From: Blastocatellia bacterium
GTDB taxonomy: Bacteria > Acidobacteriota > Blastocatellia > Pyrinomonadales > Pyrinomonadaceae
DNA: 30,296 bases
NCBI GenBank assembly: GCA_003487805.1
Contig: DNNE01000199.1
Span: 1-30,296 of the forward strand
Direction: 5' to 3'
A program made the position numbers and the translations under genes. The notes below the pieces were generated by a model. It saw only the letters and a program-made list of their open reading frames with translations. It had not been told where the DNA came from and searched no databases. The first letter of the stretch is position 1, and each line of letters begins with the position of its first letter. Shown here piece by piece: positions 1 to 7,333 of this stretch.

Positions 1-113
1 GGGCGGTAGCCCGCCTCTAAACACAGTCCTACTGTTTTGATCTAAAAGTCTTCACTGCTAAACTCGCGATTCGTTCTTCTATTCACGGTTCTACAATTTA
101 CTATTCACGAAAA
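1..113. other. Intergenic lead-in upstream of glycyl-tRNA synthetase
   Basis: No gene is visible here. The first ten bases (GGGCGGTAGC) match the core of the palindromic repeat at 17591-17723, so another copy may end at the window edge, although ten bases is weak evidence. The nonamer CTATTCACG occurs twice, at 79-87 and 101-109, just before the synthetase start. I see no convincing promoter or T-box. Confidence 0.35.
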
Positions 114-1526
114 GTGTCCGCACCAAACATTGAAACCATCGTCTCGCTCGCGAAACGTCGCGGCTTTGTCTATCCCTCGTCAGAGATTTATGGCGGTCTC
201 GGCAGCGCCTGGGATTACGGGCCGATGGGCATCGAACTCTACAACAACGTCAAGCAAGCGTGGTGGCGATGGATGGTTTACGAACGCGACGACATCGAAG
301 GACTCGATTCGTCGATCATTCTCAATCGACTCGTTTGGAAATATTCTGGACATGAAGAAACGTTTCACGACTGGTTGGCGGATTGCCGAAAGTGCAAGAA
401 CCGTTTCCGGGCCGACAAGGTCGGCAAGTTGGTTTCCGAAAAAGATGGCAAGCCGGTTTTCGAGTTCGGCGATTGTCCCTCATGCGGTTCTCATGATTGG
501 ACTGAGGCGCGAGCCTTTAACACAATGCTGCGGACCAAGCTCGGCGCGGTGGCCGATGATGATCCGGCGGCGTTGGCTTATCTTCGTCCCGAAACTGCAC
601 AGGGCATCTTCATAAACTTTCTCAACGTACTCGTCACCAGCCGGCGCAAGCTGCCGTTCGGCATCGCGCAAATCGGCAAGTCTTTTCGCAACGAAGTGAC
701 GCCCGGTAATTTCATCTTTCGCACCCGCGAGTTCGAACAGATGGAGATGGAATACTTCGTCAAACCTGGTGAGGACGAAGCTGCGCATCAGGAATGGATC
801 GATGCCTTTCACACCTGGTTTCAAGGGATTGGAATTTCAAGCGCGAACCTACGGCTTTACGAACAGCCGAAAGAAGAGCTGGCGCATTACGCCAAACGCA
901 CGGTCGACATTCAATATCGCTTTTTCCCTGAGCGTGAAGACGAAGAGCGGCAATGGGACGAGTTGATGGGCATCGCCAATCGTACCGACTTCGATCTCAA
1001 AACGCATTCGAAGAAACCGGAAGACGCGGAAGGGAAGCGTCTGAATCCTGATTCGACGGAAGACCTTTCTTACTTTGATGAACAGACGAAGCAGCGGTTC
1101 TATCCTTACGTGATTGAGCCGGCCGCGGGCGTCAATCGCACTGTACTTGCGCTTTTGATGGACGCGTATTCAGAGAAAACGAATGACAAGGGCGAGACCC
1201 GCGTCATCCTGAAACTTCATCATTCAATGGCGCCGATCAAAGTCGCGGTTCTGCCGCTGGCGAAAAACAAGCCGGAAATCGTCGGAATGGCAAAGGCGCT
1301 CAAGCGCTCACTGCAACCAGTCGTGCGTGCTGTTTATGATGACACCGGCGGGATTGGCAAGTTATACGCGCGGCAGGATGAAATCGGCACGCCCTTCTGC
1401 GTCACCGTCGATCATCAGTCGCTCGAAGACGAAGCCGTGACCGTTAGAGATCGCGATACCTGGGAACAGGAACGCGTGAAGGTGAGTGATTTGACGGTTT
1501 ACATCAAAGAGAGGTTAACTTCGTAG
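114..1526 (+). CDS. glyQS: Glycyl-tRNA synthetase, single-chain class II type
   Basis: Charges tRNA-Gly with glycine in the cytoplasm. The 470-residue length fits the homodimeric form found in many bacteria outside the proteobacterial alpha2beta2 type. Visible signatures are a zinc-knuckle insertion with Cys91/Cys94 and Cys121/Cys124, class II motif 2 around FRNEVTPGNF (residues 191-200), motif 3 around GVNRT (339-343, with the conserved Arg), and a C-terminal anticodon-binding domain from about residue 373 (APIKVAVLPL) to the end. The start is GTG at 114; no ATG precedes it and no strong Shine-Dalgarno is visible, so the exact start is less certain than the identity. A small membrane protein gene follows 31 bases after the stop. 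Confidence 0.96.
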   Translation: MSAPNIETIVSLAKRRGFVYPSSEIYGGLGSAWDYGPMGIELYNNVKQAWWRWMVYERDDIEGLDSSIILNRLVWKYSGHEETFHDWLADCRKCKNRFRADKVGKLVSEKDGKPVFEFGDCPSCGSHDWTEARAFNTMLRTKLGAVADDDPAALAYLRPETAQGIFINFLNVLVTSRRKLPFGIAQIGKSFRNEVTPGNFIFRTREFEQMEMEYFVKPGEDEAAHQEWIDAFHTWFQGIGISSANLRLYEQPKEELAHYAKRTVDIQYRFFPEREDEERQWDELMGIANRTDFDLKTHSKKPEDAEGKRLNPDSTEDLSYFDEQTKQRFYPYVIEPAAGVNRTVLALLMDAYSEKTNDKGETRVILKLHHSMAPIKVAVLPLAKNKPEIVGMAKALKRSLQPVVRAVYDDTGGIGKLYARQDEIGTPFCVTVDHQSLEDEAVTVRDRDTWEQERVKVSDLTVYIKERLTS

Positions 1527-1557
1527 CATCCTTTTCATGCGACGAGGAGATTCCGGT

Positions 1558-1869
1558 ATGAGATGGAAACTTCTACCCGGCGTTAGCGCTTTGATCAGCG
1601 TCTTAGTTCTTATCCTTCTAAACCTGTTTCACCTCCGAATTCCCTTCGGCCTTTCACCGTTCCTGATTTTTTGGGTGTTGGGTCCGCTGCTGATGATTCC
1701 GTTGACAGCCCTAAACAGAAAGTTGCTGGCGTGGCGAAAACAGCGAGGCCGCGACATCGAAGAAGAGGAGCGTTATGAAATCGACGGAACGGATTTCATC
1801 AGCCTGCAACGACAACCCTCCGTGCCAACGACTCGCGAACAGAAATATACAAACTACTTCGGCTTCTGA
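1558..1869 (+). CDS. Small two-helix membrane protein, unknown function
   Basis: I do not recognise a family. The protein is 103 residues from the ATG at 1558, which I prefer over the ATG at 1537 because GAGGAG lies eight bases upstream of 1558. It has two hydrophobic segments, roughly residues 6-25 (LLPGVSALISVLVLILLNLF) and 33-52 (LSPFLIFWVLGPLLMIPLTA). A short basic stretch (RKLLAWRKQRGR) follows, then an acidic and polar tail, consistent with a small inner-membrane protein whose tail is cytosolic. It sits on the same strand 31 bases after the glycyl-tRNA synthetase stop and may be co-transcribed with it, but nothing suggests a functional link. The clear ribosome site and coherent membrane profile argue that it is real. 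Confidence 0.7.
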   Translation: MRWKLLPGVSALISVLVLILLNLFHLRIPFGLSPFLIFWVLGPLLMIPLTALNRKLLAWRKQRGRDIEEEERYEIDGTDFISLQRQPSVPTTREQKYTNYFGF

Positions 1870-1949
1870 TAACGCATCACGATTAGGCAGCGGGCCGCCT
1901 GGTTTATCGCAAGCGACCCCGTGATTACGTGTTTGCTAAGGAGGATCTG

Positions 1950-2339
1950 ATGCAACCACCGACCAGGGCATTCGACCAAACGCTGACGGCCACAACGTTT
2001 CTCGAACTCGCCGCTTCCGGAAAAGTCAGTGAGGCTTTTGCGCAGTACATCAGCGCCGATTTTCGACATCACAATCCTTATTTCCCGGGCGATGCCAAGT
2101 CGCTAAAGGCCGGCATGATGGAAGCTCATCGAAAGTTCCCCAACACTACGATTGAAATACAGCACACGTTTGAAGAGGGCGATCTGGTGGCGGTTCATTC
2201 TCGAGTCAGTCATTCAACGGAGACGCCGGAAATCGCGGTGGTGCACATTTTCCGGTTTGAGCAGCGGCGCATCGCTGAGATGTGGGATATTGGAATCGAA
2301 GCACCGAAGAACTCGCCGAACGAAAACGGATTGTTTTGA
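1950..2339 (+). CDS. SnoaL/NTF2-like fold protein
   Basis: A 129-residue protein resembling the SnoaL-like branch of the NTF2 superfamily, small alpha+beta barrels that act as cyclases, isomerases or binding proteins. Supporting features are the early helix with TFLELAASGKVSEAF, the segment FRHHNPYFPGD, the strand-rich second half (TIEIQHTFEEGDLVAVHSRV, VVHIFRF), and the closing IAEMWDIG strand typical of this family. The start at ATG 1950 is fixed by a textbook AAGGAGG five bases upstream; the longer frame from GTG 1929 would run through that site. The substrate cannot be assigned. The gene ends just before the nested palindrome at 2351-2505 and converges on tyrosyl-tRNA synthetase. Confidence 0.85.
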   Translation: MQPPTRAFDQTLTATTFLELAASGKVSEAFAQYISADFRHHNPYFPGDAKSLKAGMMEAHRKFPNTTIEIQHTFEEGDLVAVHSRVSHSTETPEIAVVHIFRFEQRRIAEMWDIGIEAPKNSPNENGLF

Positions 2340-2350
2340 CTCAAACCTTC

Positions 2351-2505
2351 GCGCCTTCGGCGCAGCACACTGCGGTAAGCCTCCGGCTTACCCGACATTT
2401 TATTATTTGAATATCGCCTGAGGCTCAGCCTCAGGCGGAAAGAAAAACAAAAGAGCTTCACCCGGAAAGCCGAAGGCTTTCCGCAGTGTGCTGCGCCAAA
2501 GGCGC
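2351..2505. repeat. Nested palindromic element (five hairpins) between convergent genes
   Basis: The outer arms 2351-2375 and 2481-2505 are inverted copies matching at 24 of 25 positions. Within the span are five short hairpins, each with a three-base loop: GCGCC-TTC-GGCGC (2351-2363), GGTAAGCC-TCC-GGCTTACC (2374-2392), CGCCTGAGGC-TCA-GCCTCAGGCG (2415-2437), GGAAAGCC-GAA-GGCTTTCC (2464-2482) and GCGCC-AAA-GGCGC (2493-2505). The right arm ends inside the stop codon of tyrosyl-tRNA synthetase. It could serve as a bidirectional terminator, but no T-tract is evident, and the design looks more like a REP-type interspersed element. Confidence 0.85.
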
Positions 2506-3779
2506 TATCCGCTAACCCTGATCAAGTGATAGTGCCTCGCTCCCTTTCTTAGCACCAACACCTGCCCCTCAATGAAATCTAAGGCCGTAATTGATTTGCG
2601 CGCATCATCGACGCGGCGATTGTTTACCGCCACGCCTCCGCCTTGCACCAGACGCTTGGCTTCACCTTTCGACGGCGCGAGTCCTGAAAGCACGAGCGCA
2701 TCGCCGAGCGTGAATCCATCGCCACCTAATTTCGATCGATCGATTTCCGTCGATGGCACATCCGCGAAGATGTCGACAATCTCGTTGACGCTTAGGCCGC
2801 TGATCTCTTTCCCGAAAAGAACCTCCGAAGCGCGCACGGCTTTTTCCAGTTCTGTCTCGCCATGCAGCATCGCCGTGACTTCACGTGCCAGCCGGCGCTG
2901 AGCTTCGCGGTTTTCGGGCGAGCTCTTCACCGCCTGTTCCAATTCATCGATCTCTTCTACGGACAGCCACGTGAAGTACTTCAAATAAGTAATCGCGTCG
3001 CGATCGTCGGTGTTCAGCCAGAACTGATAGAAGCGATACGGCGAAGTCAGTTTCGCGTCGAGCCACACGGCCCCGGCTTCAGTCTTTCCGAACTTAACTC
3101 CCGCTGAGGTGGTGACCAGCGGAAAGACGAGGCCATGCGCGCGCACGCCGCGCAGACGACGAATTAGATCGATGCCGGCGACGATGTTGCCCCATTGATC
3201 GCTCCCGCCCATCTGCAGCGTGCAGTTATGTCGATCGTGCAGCACGAGATAGTCGTAGGCCTGCAACAACGGATAACTGAATTCCGTAAATGAAATTCCT
3301 TCGTCGCTCTCAAGCCGGCGCTTGATCGCTTCTTTTCCGATTAGATTATTTACGGTGAAGTATTTTCCGACATCGCGCAGGAACTCCATCATCGTGATTG
3401 GTCCAAGCCAATCGGCGTTATTAACGATGCGCGCCGGATTCTGTTTGGCATCAAAATCGAGGAAGTGACTTAACTGCTCTTTGATGCCGGCGAGATTCTC
3501 TTCTACCTGTTCGTTGGTTAAGAGCTGGCGCTCTTTGGTCTTGCCGCTGGGATCTCCAATCAATCCGGTGCCACCGCCGGCAATCGCGATCGGGGTGTGG
3601 CCAAAGCGCTGCAAACGCGCCAGGCCCATCACCGGCAGAAGCGATCCCACGTGCAGGCTGGCAGCCGATGGATCGAAACCGATATAGGCCGTCAGCTTTT
3701 CTTTCGCCAGGACTTCGCGCAGTTCAGGTGTTGCTTCGTACAGCATGCCGCGCCATTGAAATTCGTCGAAGAGGTTCAT
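2505..3779 (-). CDS. tyrS: Tyrosyl-tRNA synthetase
   Basis: Class I synthetase that charges tRNA-Tyr in the cytosol; 424 residues, the normal length for bacterial TyrS. The HIGH-type motif is HVGS at residues 43-46 after GFDPSAASL, and the KMSKS-type loop appears as KFGKT at 229-233. GGSDQWGN (191-198) is the conserved tyrosine-site segment, and an S4 RNA-binding domain closes the protein (TLGDALVLSGL through NNRRVDD). The start is the ATG at 3777-3779. The stop codon overlaps the last bases of the palindromic element downstream, so that element forms the immediate 3' end of the transcript. The gene is divergent from the lipoprotein gene at 3878. Confidence 0.96.
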   Translation of the reverse strand: MNLFDEFQWRGMLYEATPELREVLAKEKLTAYIGFDPSAASLHVGSLLPVMGLARLQRFGHTPIAIAGGGTGLIGDPSGKTKERQLLTNEQVEENLAGIKEQLSHFLDFDAKQNPARIVNNADWLGPITMMEFLRDVGKYFTVNNLIGKEAIKRRLESDEGISFTEFSYPLLQAYDYLVLHDRHNCTLQMGGSDQWGNIVAGIDLIRRLRGVRAHGLVFPLVTTSAGVKFGKTEAGAVWLDAKLTSPYRFYQFWLNTDDRDAITYLKYFTWLSVEEIDELEQAVKSSPENREAQRRLAREVTAMLHGETELEKAVRASEVLFGKEISGLSVNEIVDIFADVPSTEIDRSKLGGDGFTLGDALVLSGLAPSKGEAKRLVQGGGVAVNNRRVDDARKSITALDFIEGQVLVLRKGARHYHLIRVSG

Positions 3780-3877
3780 CAGGGCGTCATCATACCAAGA
3801 TTTCGGTTTGCTTTCTTAGGCGAAGTCGATTATTAGGTCAACCGCGTTGTTTGTGCGTACGCTGTTCGCAAACCGGA

Positions 3878-4600
3878 ATGTCAAACGAAACGATCAAGTT
3901 CCTGGCGGCGCTAACGGGCTCTGCCATTCTCCTGGGCGTGATGAGCGGTTGCCGATCCACATCGTTCGGCAGCAGGCCCAGATCCAGTCCAACCCCTAAG
4001 ATCTCGCCCGCTCCCGCCCAGCCGGTCGAATTCGTCGCCGCCGTTTCGCAGGGCACGATTGCATACACGCTCCAGGCCACGGGTAGCTTTAATCGCGTCG
4101 TTCTTTGGACAACAAACAAAGCCGAAACGCCTTTGCAGGTAAATGTCGAGGTTGGAACTGAATTTGAGCCGGCTCAGCCAGATGTGCCGCTGTTCGTGTT
4201 CAAGAAAGCCAGCGTGGTTGTGCAACCGCGCCAACGGTGGATGGTCGACCTGGCGGTCACGAGTTTGGATATTCATAAGTTTCCTTCCGTTAAGGCCGAC
4301 ACCGCGTGGCGGGTCCACAAATCGGATAGGCTAGTCGAGTTTCTACAGTGTGCGTCCGATACTTTGGAAAAGAAAAAGAAGACGAATCACGCCTACGAAA
4401 CGATCCTGGGCGACCTTGAATCGTTCATGCTTCAATATTCGGTGTGGCGCGCTCGCGGCGCCGGACGTGAAGACTTCATGGACCATTGGATTAATGAGGA
4501 GGACAATCCCCGGTCTAGTGCAGAGATAAACTACGCTGCCTTCTATCCAGTGCTGGAAGAGATAAGGCGGACTTGTGGGACGCTTGATAAGCTCAATTAA
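3878..4600 (+). CDS. Putative lipoprotein, unknown function
   Basis: The 240-residue protein from ATG 3878 opens with a hydrophobic signal region ending in VMSGC, a plausible lipobox with Cys22 as the lipidated residue. A Ser/Pro-rich linker follows (SRPRSSPTPKISPAPAQP). The middle part is strand-rich (YTLQATGSFNRVVLWTTNKA, QVNVEVGTEF), suggesting a small beta-sandwich, and the C-terminal third is helical and charged. I recognise no family. A longer open frame extends upstream to 3668, but it lies antisense to tyrS and lacks a signal peptide, so 3878 is the better start. It is followed nine bases later by the M20 amidohydrolase, and both products look exported, so they probably share a transcript. 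Confidence 0.7.
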   Translation: MSNETIKFLAALTGSAILLGVMSGCRSTSFGSRPRSSPTPKISPAPAQPVEFVAAVSQGTIAYTLQATGSFNRVVLWTTNKAETPLQVNVEVGTEFEPAQPDVPLFVFKKASVVVQPRQRWMVDLAVTSLDIHKFPSVKADTAWRVHKSDRLVEFLQCASDTLEKKKKTNHAYETILGDLESFMLQYSVWRARGAGREDFMDHWINEEDNPRSSAEINYAAFYPVLEEIRRTCGTLDKLN

Positions 4601-4609
4601 GGACTGTTG

Positions 4610-5917
4610 GTGATCATAAGCAGGCGAAAATTCAACGCAGGGTTGTTAACAACGGCAAGTGTTCTCGCGGTTCGCGACTATGTGCCCCAGGCGCGATTGC
4701 GTATCAATGGCGCGCGCCTCAACGAACATCTCAAGGCGCTATCTGAGTTTGGCAAGAACCCGCAGGGTGGAGTTAGCCGAGTCGCCTACAGCGAAGCCGA
4801 TCGACAGGGCCGGGAATACGTTCTGGGTCTGATGCGCGCGGCTAATCTCGATGTTTCGATCGATGCCGCGGGTAATCTCGTCGGCCGGCGCGCCGGCAGC
4901 GACAATTCGCTCAAACCTATTCTGGTCGGCTCACACATCGACAGCGTTCCCGAAGGCGGAAACTTCGACGGCGACGTTGGATCACTGGGTGCGATCGAAG
5001 TCGCGCAGACACTCGCTGAGAACAAGGTGACGACGCGGCATCCGCTGGAAGTTATCATTTTTCAAAACGAAGAAGGCGGACTGATTGGCAGCGAAGCTGT
5101 TGTTGGTCAATTGAGCGAGAAGGAATTCGACCTGGTCAACAAAAGCGGCAAGACTGTGCGCGATGGGATCAAGTTTATCGGCGGCGATCTCTCGAAACTG
5201 GCGACAGTGAAGCGAGAGAAGGGAAGCATCGCGGCTTATCTTGAATTGCACATCGAGCAGGGCGGCACACTTGAAGCTGAGAAGATCGACATCGGGGTTG
5301 TCGAGGGCATCGTCGGCATCAACTGGTGGGATGTGACCATCGAAGGTTTTGCCAATCATGCCGGCACGACGGCGATGAATAACCGCCAGGACGCTTTGCT
5401 GGCCGCGGCGAAATTTATCGAAGCGGTTAATCGCGTCGTAACGAGCGTGCCCGGTCGACAGGTCGGAACCGTGGGAAGAATCCAGGCATTGCCCGGCGCC
5501 CCGAATGTGATTCCTGGAAAAGTTGTCTGCAGTCTTGAACTGCGAGATCTGGATGCGGCGAAGATTCAAATGCTGTATCAAAAGATTCGTACCGAAGCTG
5601 ATCAAATCGCGAAATCAAACCGCGTGACATTTGATTTCAAAGCGCTGAACACCAACATTTCCGCGCCCACCGATCCGCGCATCCGCGCGATCATCGATCA
5701 ATCAGCGAAAGAATTGGGGTTGACGACCAGGCAGATGCCCAGCGGCGCCGGCCACGACGCGCAGGACATGGCGCGCATTGGACCAGTCGGCATGATCTTC
5801 ATTCCGAGTATTGGCGGCATTAGTCACTCACCCAAAGAATTTTCGCGACCGCAGGATATTGAGAATGGTGCGAATGTTTTGTTGGGGGCGTTGATGAAAG
5901 TGGATAAGTGGCCGTAA
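4610..5917 (+). CDS. Tat-exported M20-family amidohydrolase (carbamoylase/allantoate amidohydrolase-like)
   Basis: A 435-residue zinc hydrolase of the M20 AllC/hydantoinase-carbamoylase group, which cleaves N-carbamoyl amino acids, allantoate or ureido compounds. Metal-site landmarks are GSHIDSVPEGGNFDG (about residues 108-122, with the His and Asp ligands), NEEGG (about 154-158), HIEQGG, the lid segment FANHAGTTAMNNR, and the C-terminal GAGHDAQDMA plus GGISHSPKE. The N-terminus SRRKFNAGLL followed by a hydrophobic run is a twin-arginine signal, unusual because the best-known members are cytosolic. GTG 4610 is seven bases after AAGGA and is a better start than TTG 4607. The substrate is not predictable. 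Its neighbour upstream is a lipoprotein and its neighbour downstream is the convergent cyclase-like pseudogene. Confidence 0.88.
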   Translation: MIISRRKFNAGLLTTASVLAVRDYVPQARLRINGARLNEHLKALSEFGKNPQGGVSRVAYSEADRQGREYVLGLMRAANLDVSIDAAGNLVGRRAGSDNSLKPILVGSHIDSVPEGGNFDGDVGSLGAIEVAQTLAENKVTTRHPLEVIIFQNEEGGLIGSEAVVGQLSEKEFDLVNKSGKTVRDGIKFIGGDLSKLATVKREKGSIAAYLELHIEQGGTLEAEKIDIGVVEGIVGINWWDVTIEGFANHAGTTAMNNRQDALLAAAKFIEAVNRVVTSVPGRQVGTVGRIQALPGAPNVIPGKVVCSLELRDLDAAKIQMLYQKIRTEADQIAKSNRVTFDFKALNTNISAPTDPRIRAIIDQSAKELGLTTRQMPSGAGHDAQDMARIGPVGMIFIPSIGGISHSPKEFSRPQDIENGANVLLGALMKVDKWP

Positions 5918-5941
5918 CGCGATCGATTCACACGTTGTAAA

Positions 5942-6682
5942 TTAGAGAGTAGACAGAAGACTCCGCGTCCGCAAATCGCGCAACTCCGAACGCTCCAAGA
6001 GACCAATAGTTTCGTGATAGTGAGTGGCAGTGTCCGAATCGACGAACTCCCCTATTTCTTTCATCGTGGATTTCTCGGCAGCGTAATCTGAAAGCGGCAA
6101 TCCGGTATCCCAAAAGCAAAGGAGTTCGTACGCAATCCCAGTTGGAGTGGGACAAATCCGACGGAGCATGCTTGTAGTTTCAACCTCAGGATGAGCATTG
6201 CGGATGTATCCGTCGACCGTGAGCCAATCCCGAATTTCACGGAGAAGGTATTCAGCTAACTTCCCTGAAATGAGTAAACGCGCGCCCTTGTGAGTTTTTT
6301 CGAGACCAACCGCACGTGCCAAAGTGTCATTCTTAGGTAAGAACTTTCTGAAATTATTACCTTCTAATCTGGGTTCGGTCCTGAGGCGACCGTCAACGAG
6401 TGCTCCCCGCAACAGAAGTCCCTTCCGAAAGAGTTCCAAATAAATCTTCTGAAGTTGGGGTAGAACCCTCTGCACCTGCTTGCCTTAGATGAGGACCGAG
6501 TCGCTGAACATGTATACCTTGAGACTCCGGCCTTCCTGCGTTGTTTCATACAGATAGGAAAAGACGGTGTTGTAGAAATCGTTGAGCCGTTCGTATGCCA
6601 GCGTAGGACTCAGTTGATACGCTGCGCCGACGCCGAGCAAGTCGCCGTAGAAAGTGAAGTCGCTTGAGTGTTGGATATCCAT
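5942..6682 (-). pseudogene. Nucleotidyl-cyclase-like gene split by an in-frame UAA
   Basis: Two open segments on the minus strand, 6682-6485 and 6475-5942, lie in the same frame and are separated by a single TAA at 6487-6485 and three sense codons. Read through the stop, they give about 246 residues. The first segment has FTFYGDLLGVG and, right before the stop, VYMFSDSVLI; the second begins with LQKIYLELFRKGLLLRGALVDGRL. That order, an aspartate-bearing strand, an FSDS strand and a helix leading to LLLRGA, is what I would expect of one cyclase-fold-like domain, so I read it as one broken gene. It begins 20 bases after the toxin stop. Alternatives are restart at GTG 6475 giving two chains, or stop readthrough. 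The family assignment is tentative. Confidence 0.6.
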
Positions 6683-6701
6683 ACTCCGTTCTAATTGTGC
6701 C

Positions 6702-6998
6702 TCATACAAGATATCGATCAATATCCAACGAACCGTGGAATACTCCGAGAATATCAATATCCCCGTCAGGCTTGATCAGATAGGTTATCCGGTAGTGGGT
6801 GTAGAGAAGAATTCGGACGGAACGAGACGATTCAGTTTCGTATCGAAAGCCAGCCTCAGGGTGATTGATGAGTAACTGCGCTTCGTCGTAAATGCCGGTT
6901 ACGGTTTCGAACGCAGCGGCAGGATTGTCCGCCGCGATGTAATCATAAATTTCCCGGAGCCACGTTTGGGCTTCCTCAGTCCAATTTATTTCTGCCAA
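6702..6998 (-). CDS. ParE/RelE-superfamily toxin
   Basis: A 98-residue protein with the layout of the ParE/RelE toxin fold: an N-terminal helical hairpin (WTEEAQTWLREIYDYIAAD, then NPAAAFETVTGIYDEAQLL), then INHPEAGFRYE and a C-terminal sheet (VRILLYTHYRITYLI, DIDILGVFHGSLDI). Family members either poison gyrase (ParE) or cleave mRNA at the ribosome (RelE); the sequence alone does not settle which. The start codon is TTG at 6998, inside the antitoxin frame, so the two genes overlap by 13 bases, typical of coupled toxin-antitoxin translation. It is followed closely by the broken cyclase-like gene. Confidence 0.87.
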   Translation of the reverse strand: MAEINWTEEAQTWLREIYDYIAADNPAAAFETVTGIYDEAQLLINHPEAGFRYETESSRSVRILLYTHYRITYLIKPDGDIDILGVFHGSLDIDRYLV

Positions 6999-7171
6999 GT
7001 CTTTATCCGGCGATGCATCTCTTCGTTCGAAATTGTGCGGCCTTCATCTGAATCCTTCAAGCCGCGCTGAACCATTAAGTCAAACGCAAGCACACGAATT
7101 ATCTCGTCATATGAACTGTCGTCGGGCTGCTTTTTGATTAGCTCGGTTATTTGCTCCTTCGCAGTTGACAT
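6986..7171 (-). CDS. Antitoxin of the ParE/RelE-type pair
   Basis: A 61-residue, highly charged protein preceding and overlapping the toxin gene by 13 bases. The C-terminal segment GRTISNEEMHRRIKTW resembles the tail of many small antitoxins that wrap a ParE/RelE partner; the N-terminal half (KEQITELIKKQPDDSSYDEI) is helical and would provide dimerisation or DNA contact. The start is the ATG at 7171, six bases downstream of a strong GGAGG (7178-7182 on the plus strand reads CCTCC). Antitoxin first with the stronger ribosome site, then a weaker TTG-start toxin, is the standard arrangement. Autorepression by the complex is likely from family behaviour, but I cannot point to an operator. Confidence 0.85.
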   Translation of the reverse strand: MSTAKEQITELIKKQPDDSSYDEIIRVLAFDLMVQRGLKDSDEGRTISNEEMHRRIKTWQK

Positions 7172-7233
7172 GTCTAACCTCCGCTGAGATTCTATCGCAT
7201 CCGAGGCGTCAATTGAATAAGCGCTATTCTGTC

Positions 7234-7326
7234 GCCCTTCGGGGCTTTGACTTATTTTACGTTGTAACCCAGGGTGGCGCGCTTCGCACTTGTCCTGGGC
7301 TATTGCATTGAGCGCTTTCAGCGCTC
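7234..7326. repeat. Hairpin cluster downstream of the metalloprotease gene
   Basis: The spacer holds GCCC-TTC-GGGG at 7234-7244, a pair CCCAGG (7268-7273)/CCTGGG (7294-7299), and the hairpin GAGCGCT-TTC-AGCGCTC at 7310-7326, which ends seven bases before the protease stop. The three-base loops match the style of the element at 2351-2505. The last hairpin may end the protease transcript, but no clear T-run follows it. Confidence 0.6.
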
Positions 7327-7333
7327 AGAAGAC

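Noticed and set aside
1..113. A T-box riboswitch ahead of glycyl-tRNA synthetase
   Set aside because: No specifier stem or conserved T-box sequence is visible in the available upstream bases, which are too few for a full leader.
3668..3877. An N-terminal extension of the lipoprotein
   Set aside because: It is antisense to tyrS, lacks a signal peptide and would bury the lipobox; ATG 3878 is preferred.
4982..5605. A 207-codon open frame antisense to the M20 hydrolase
   Set aside because: It overlaps the metal-binding core of a confident gene and has no sign of coding.
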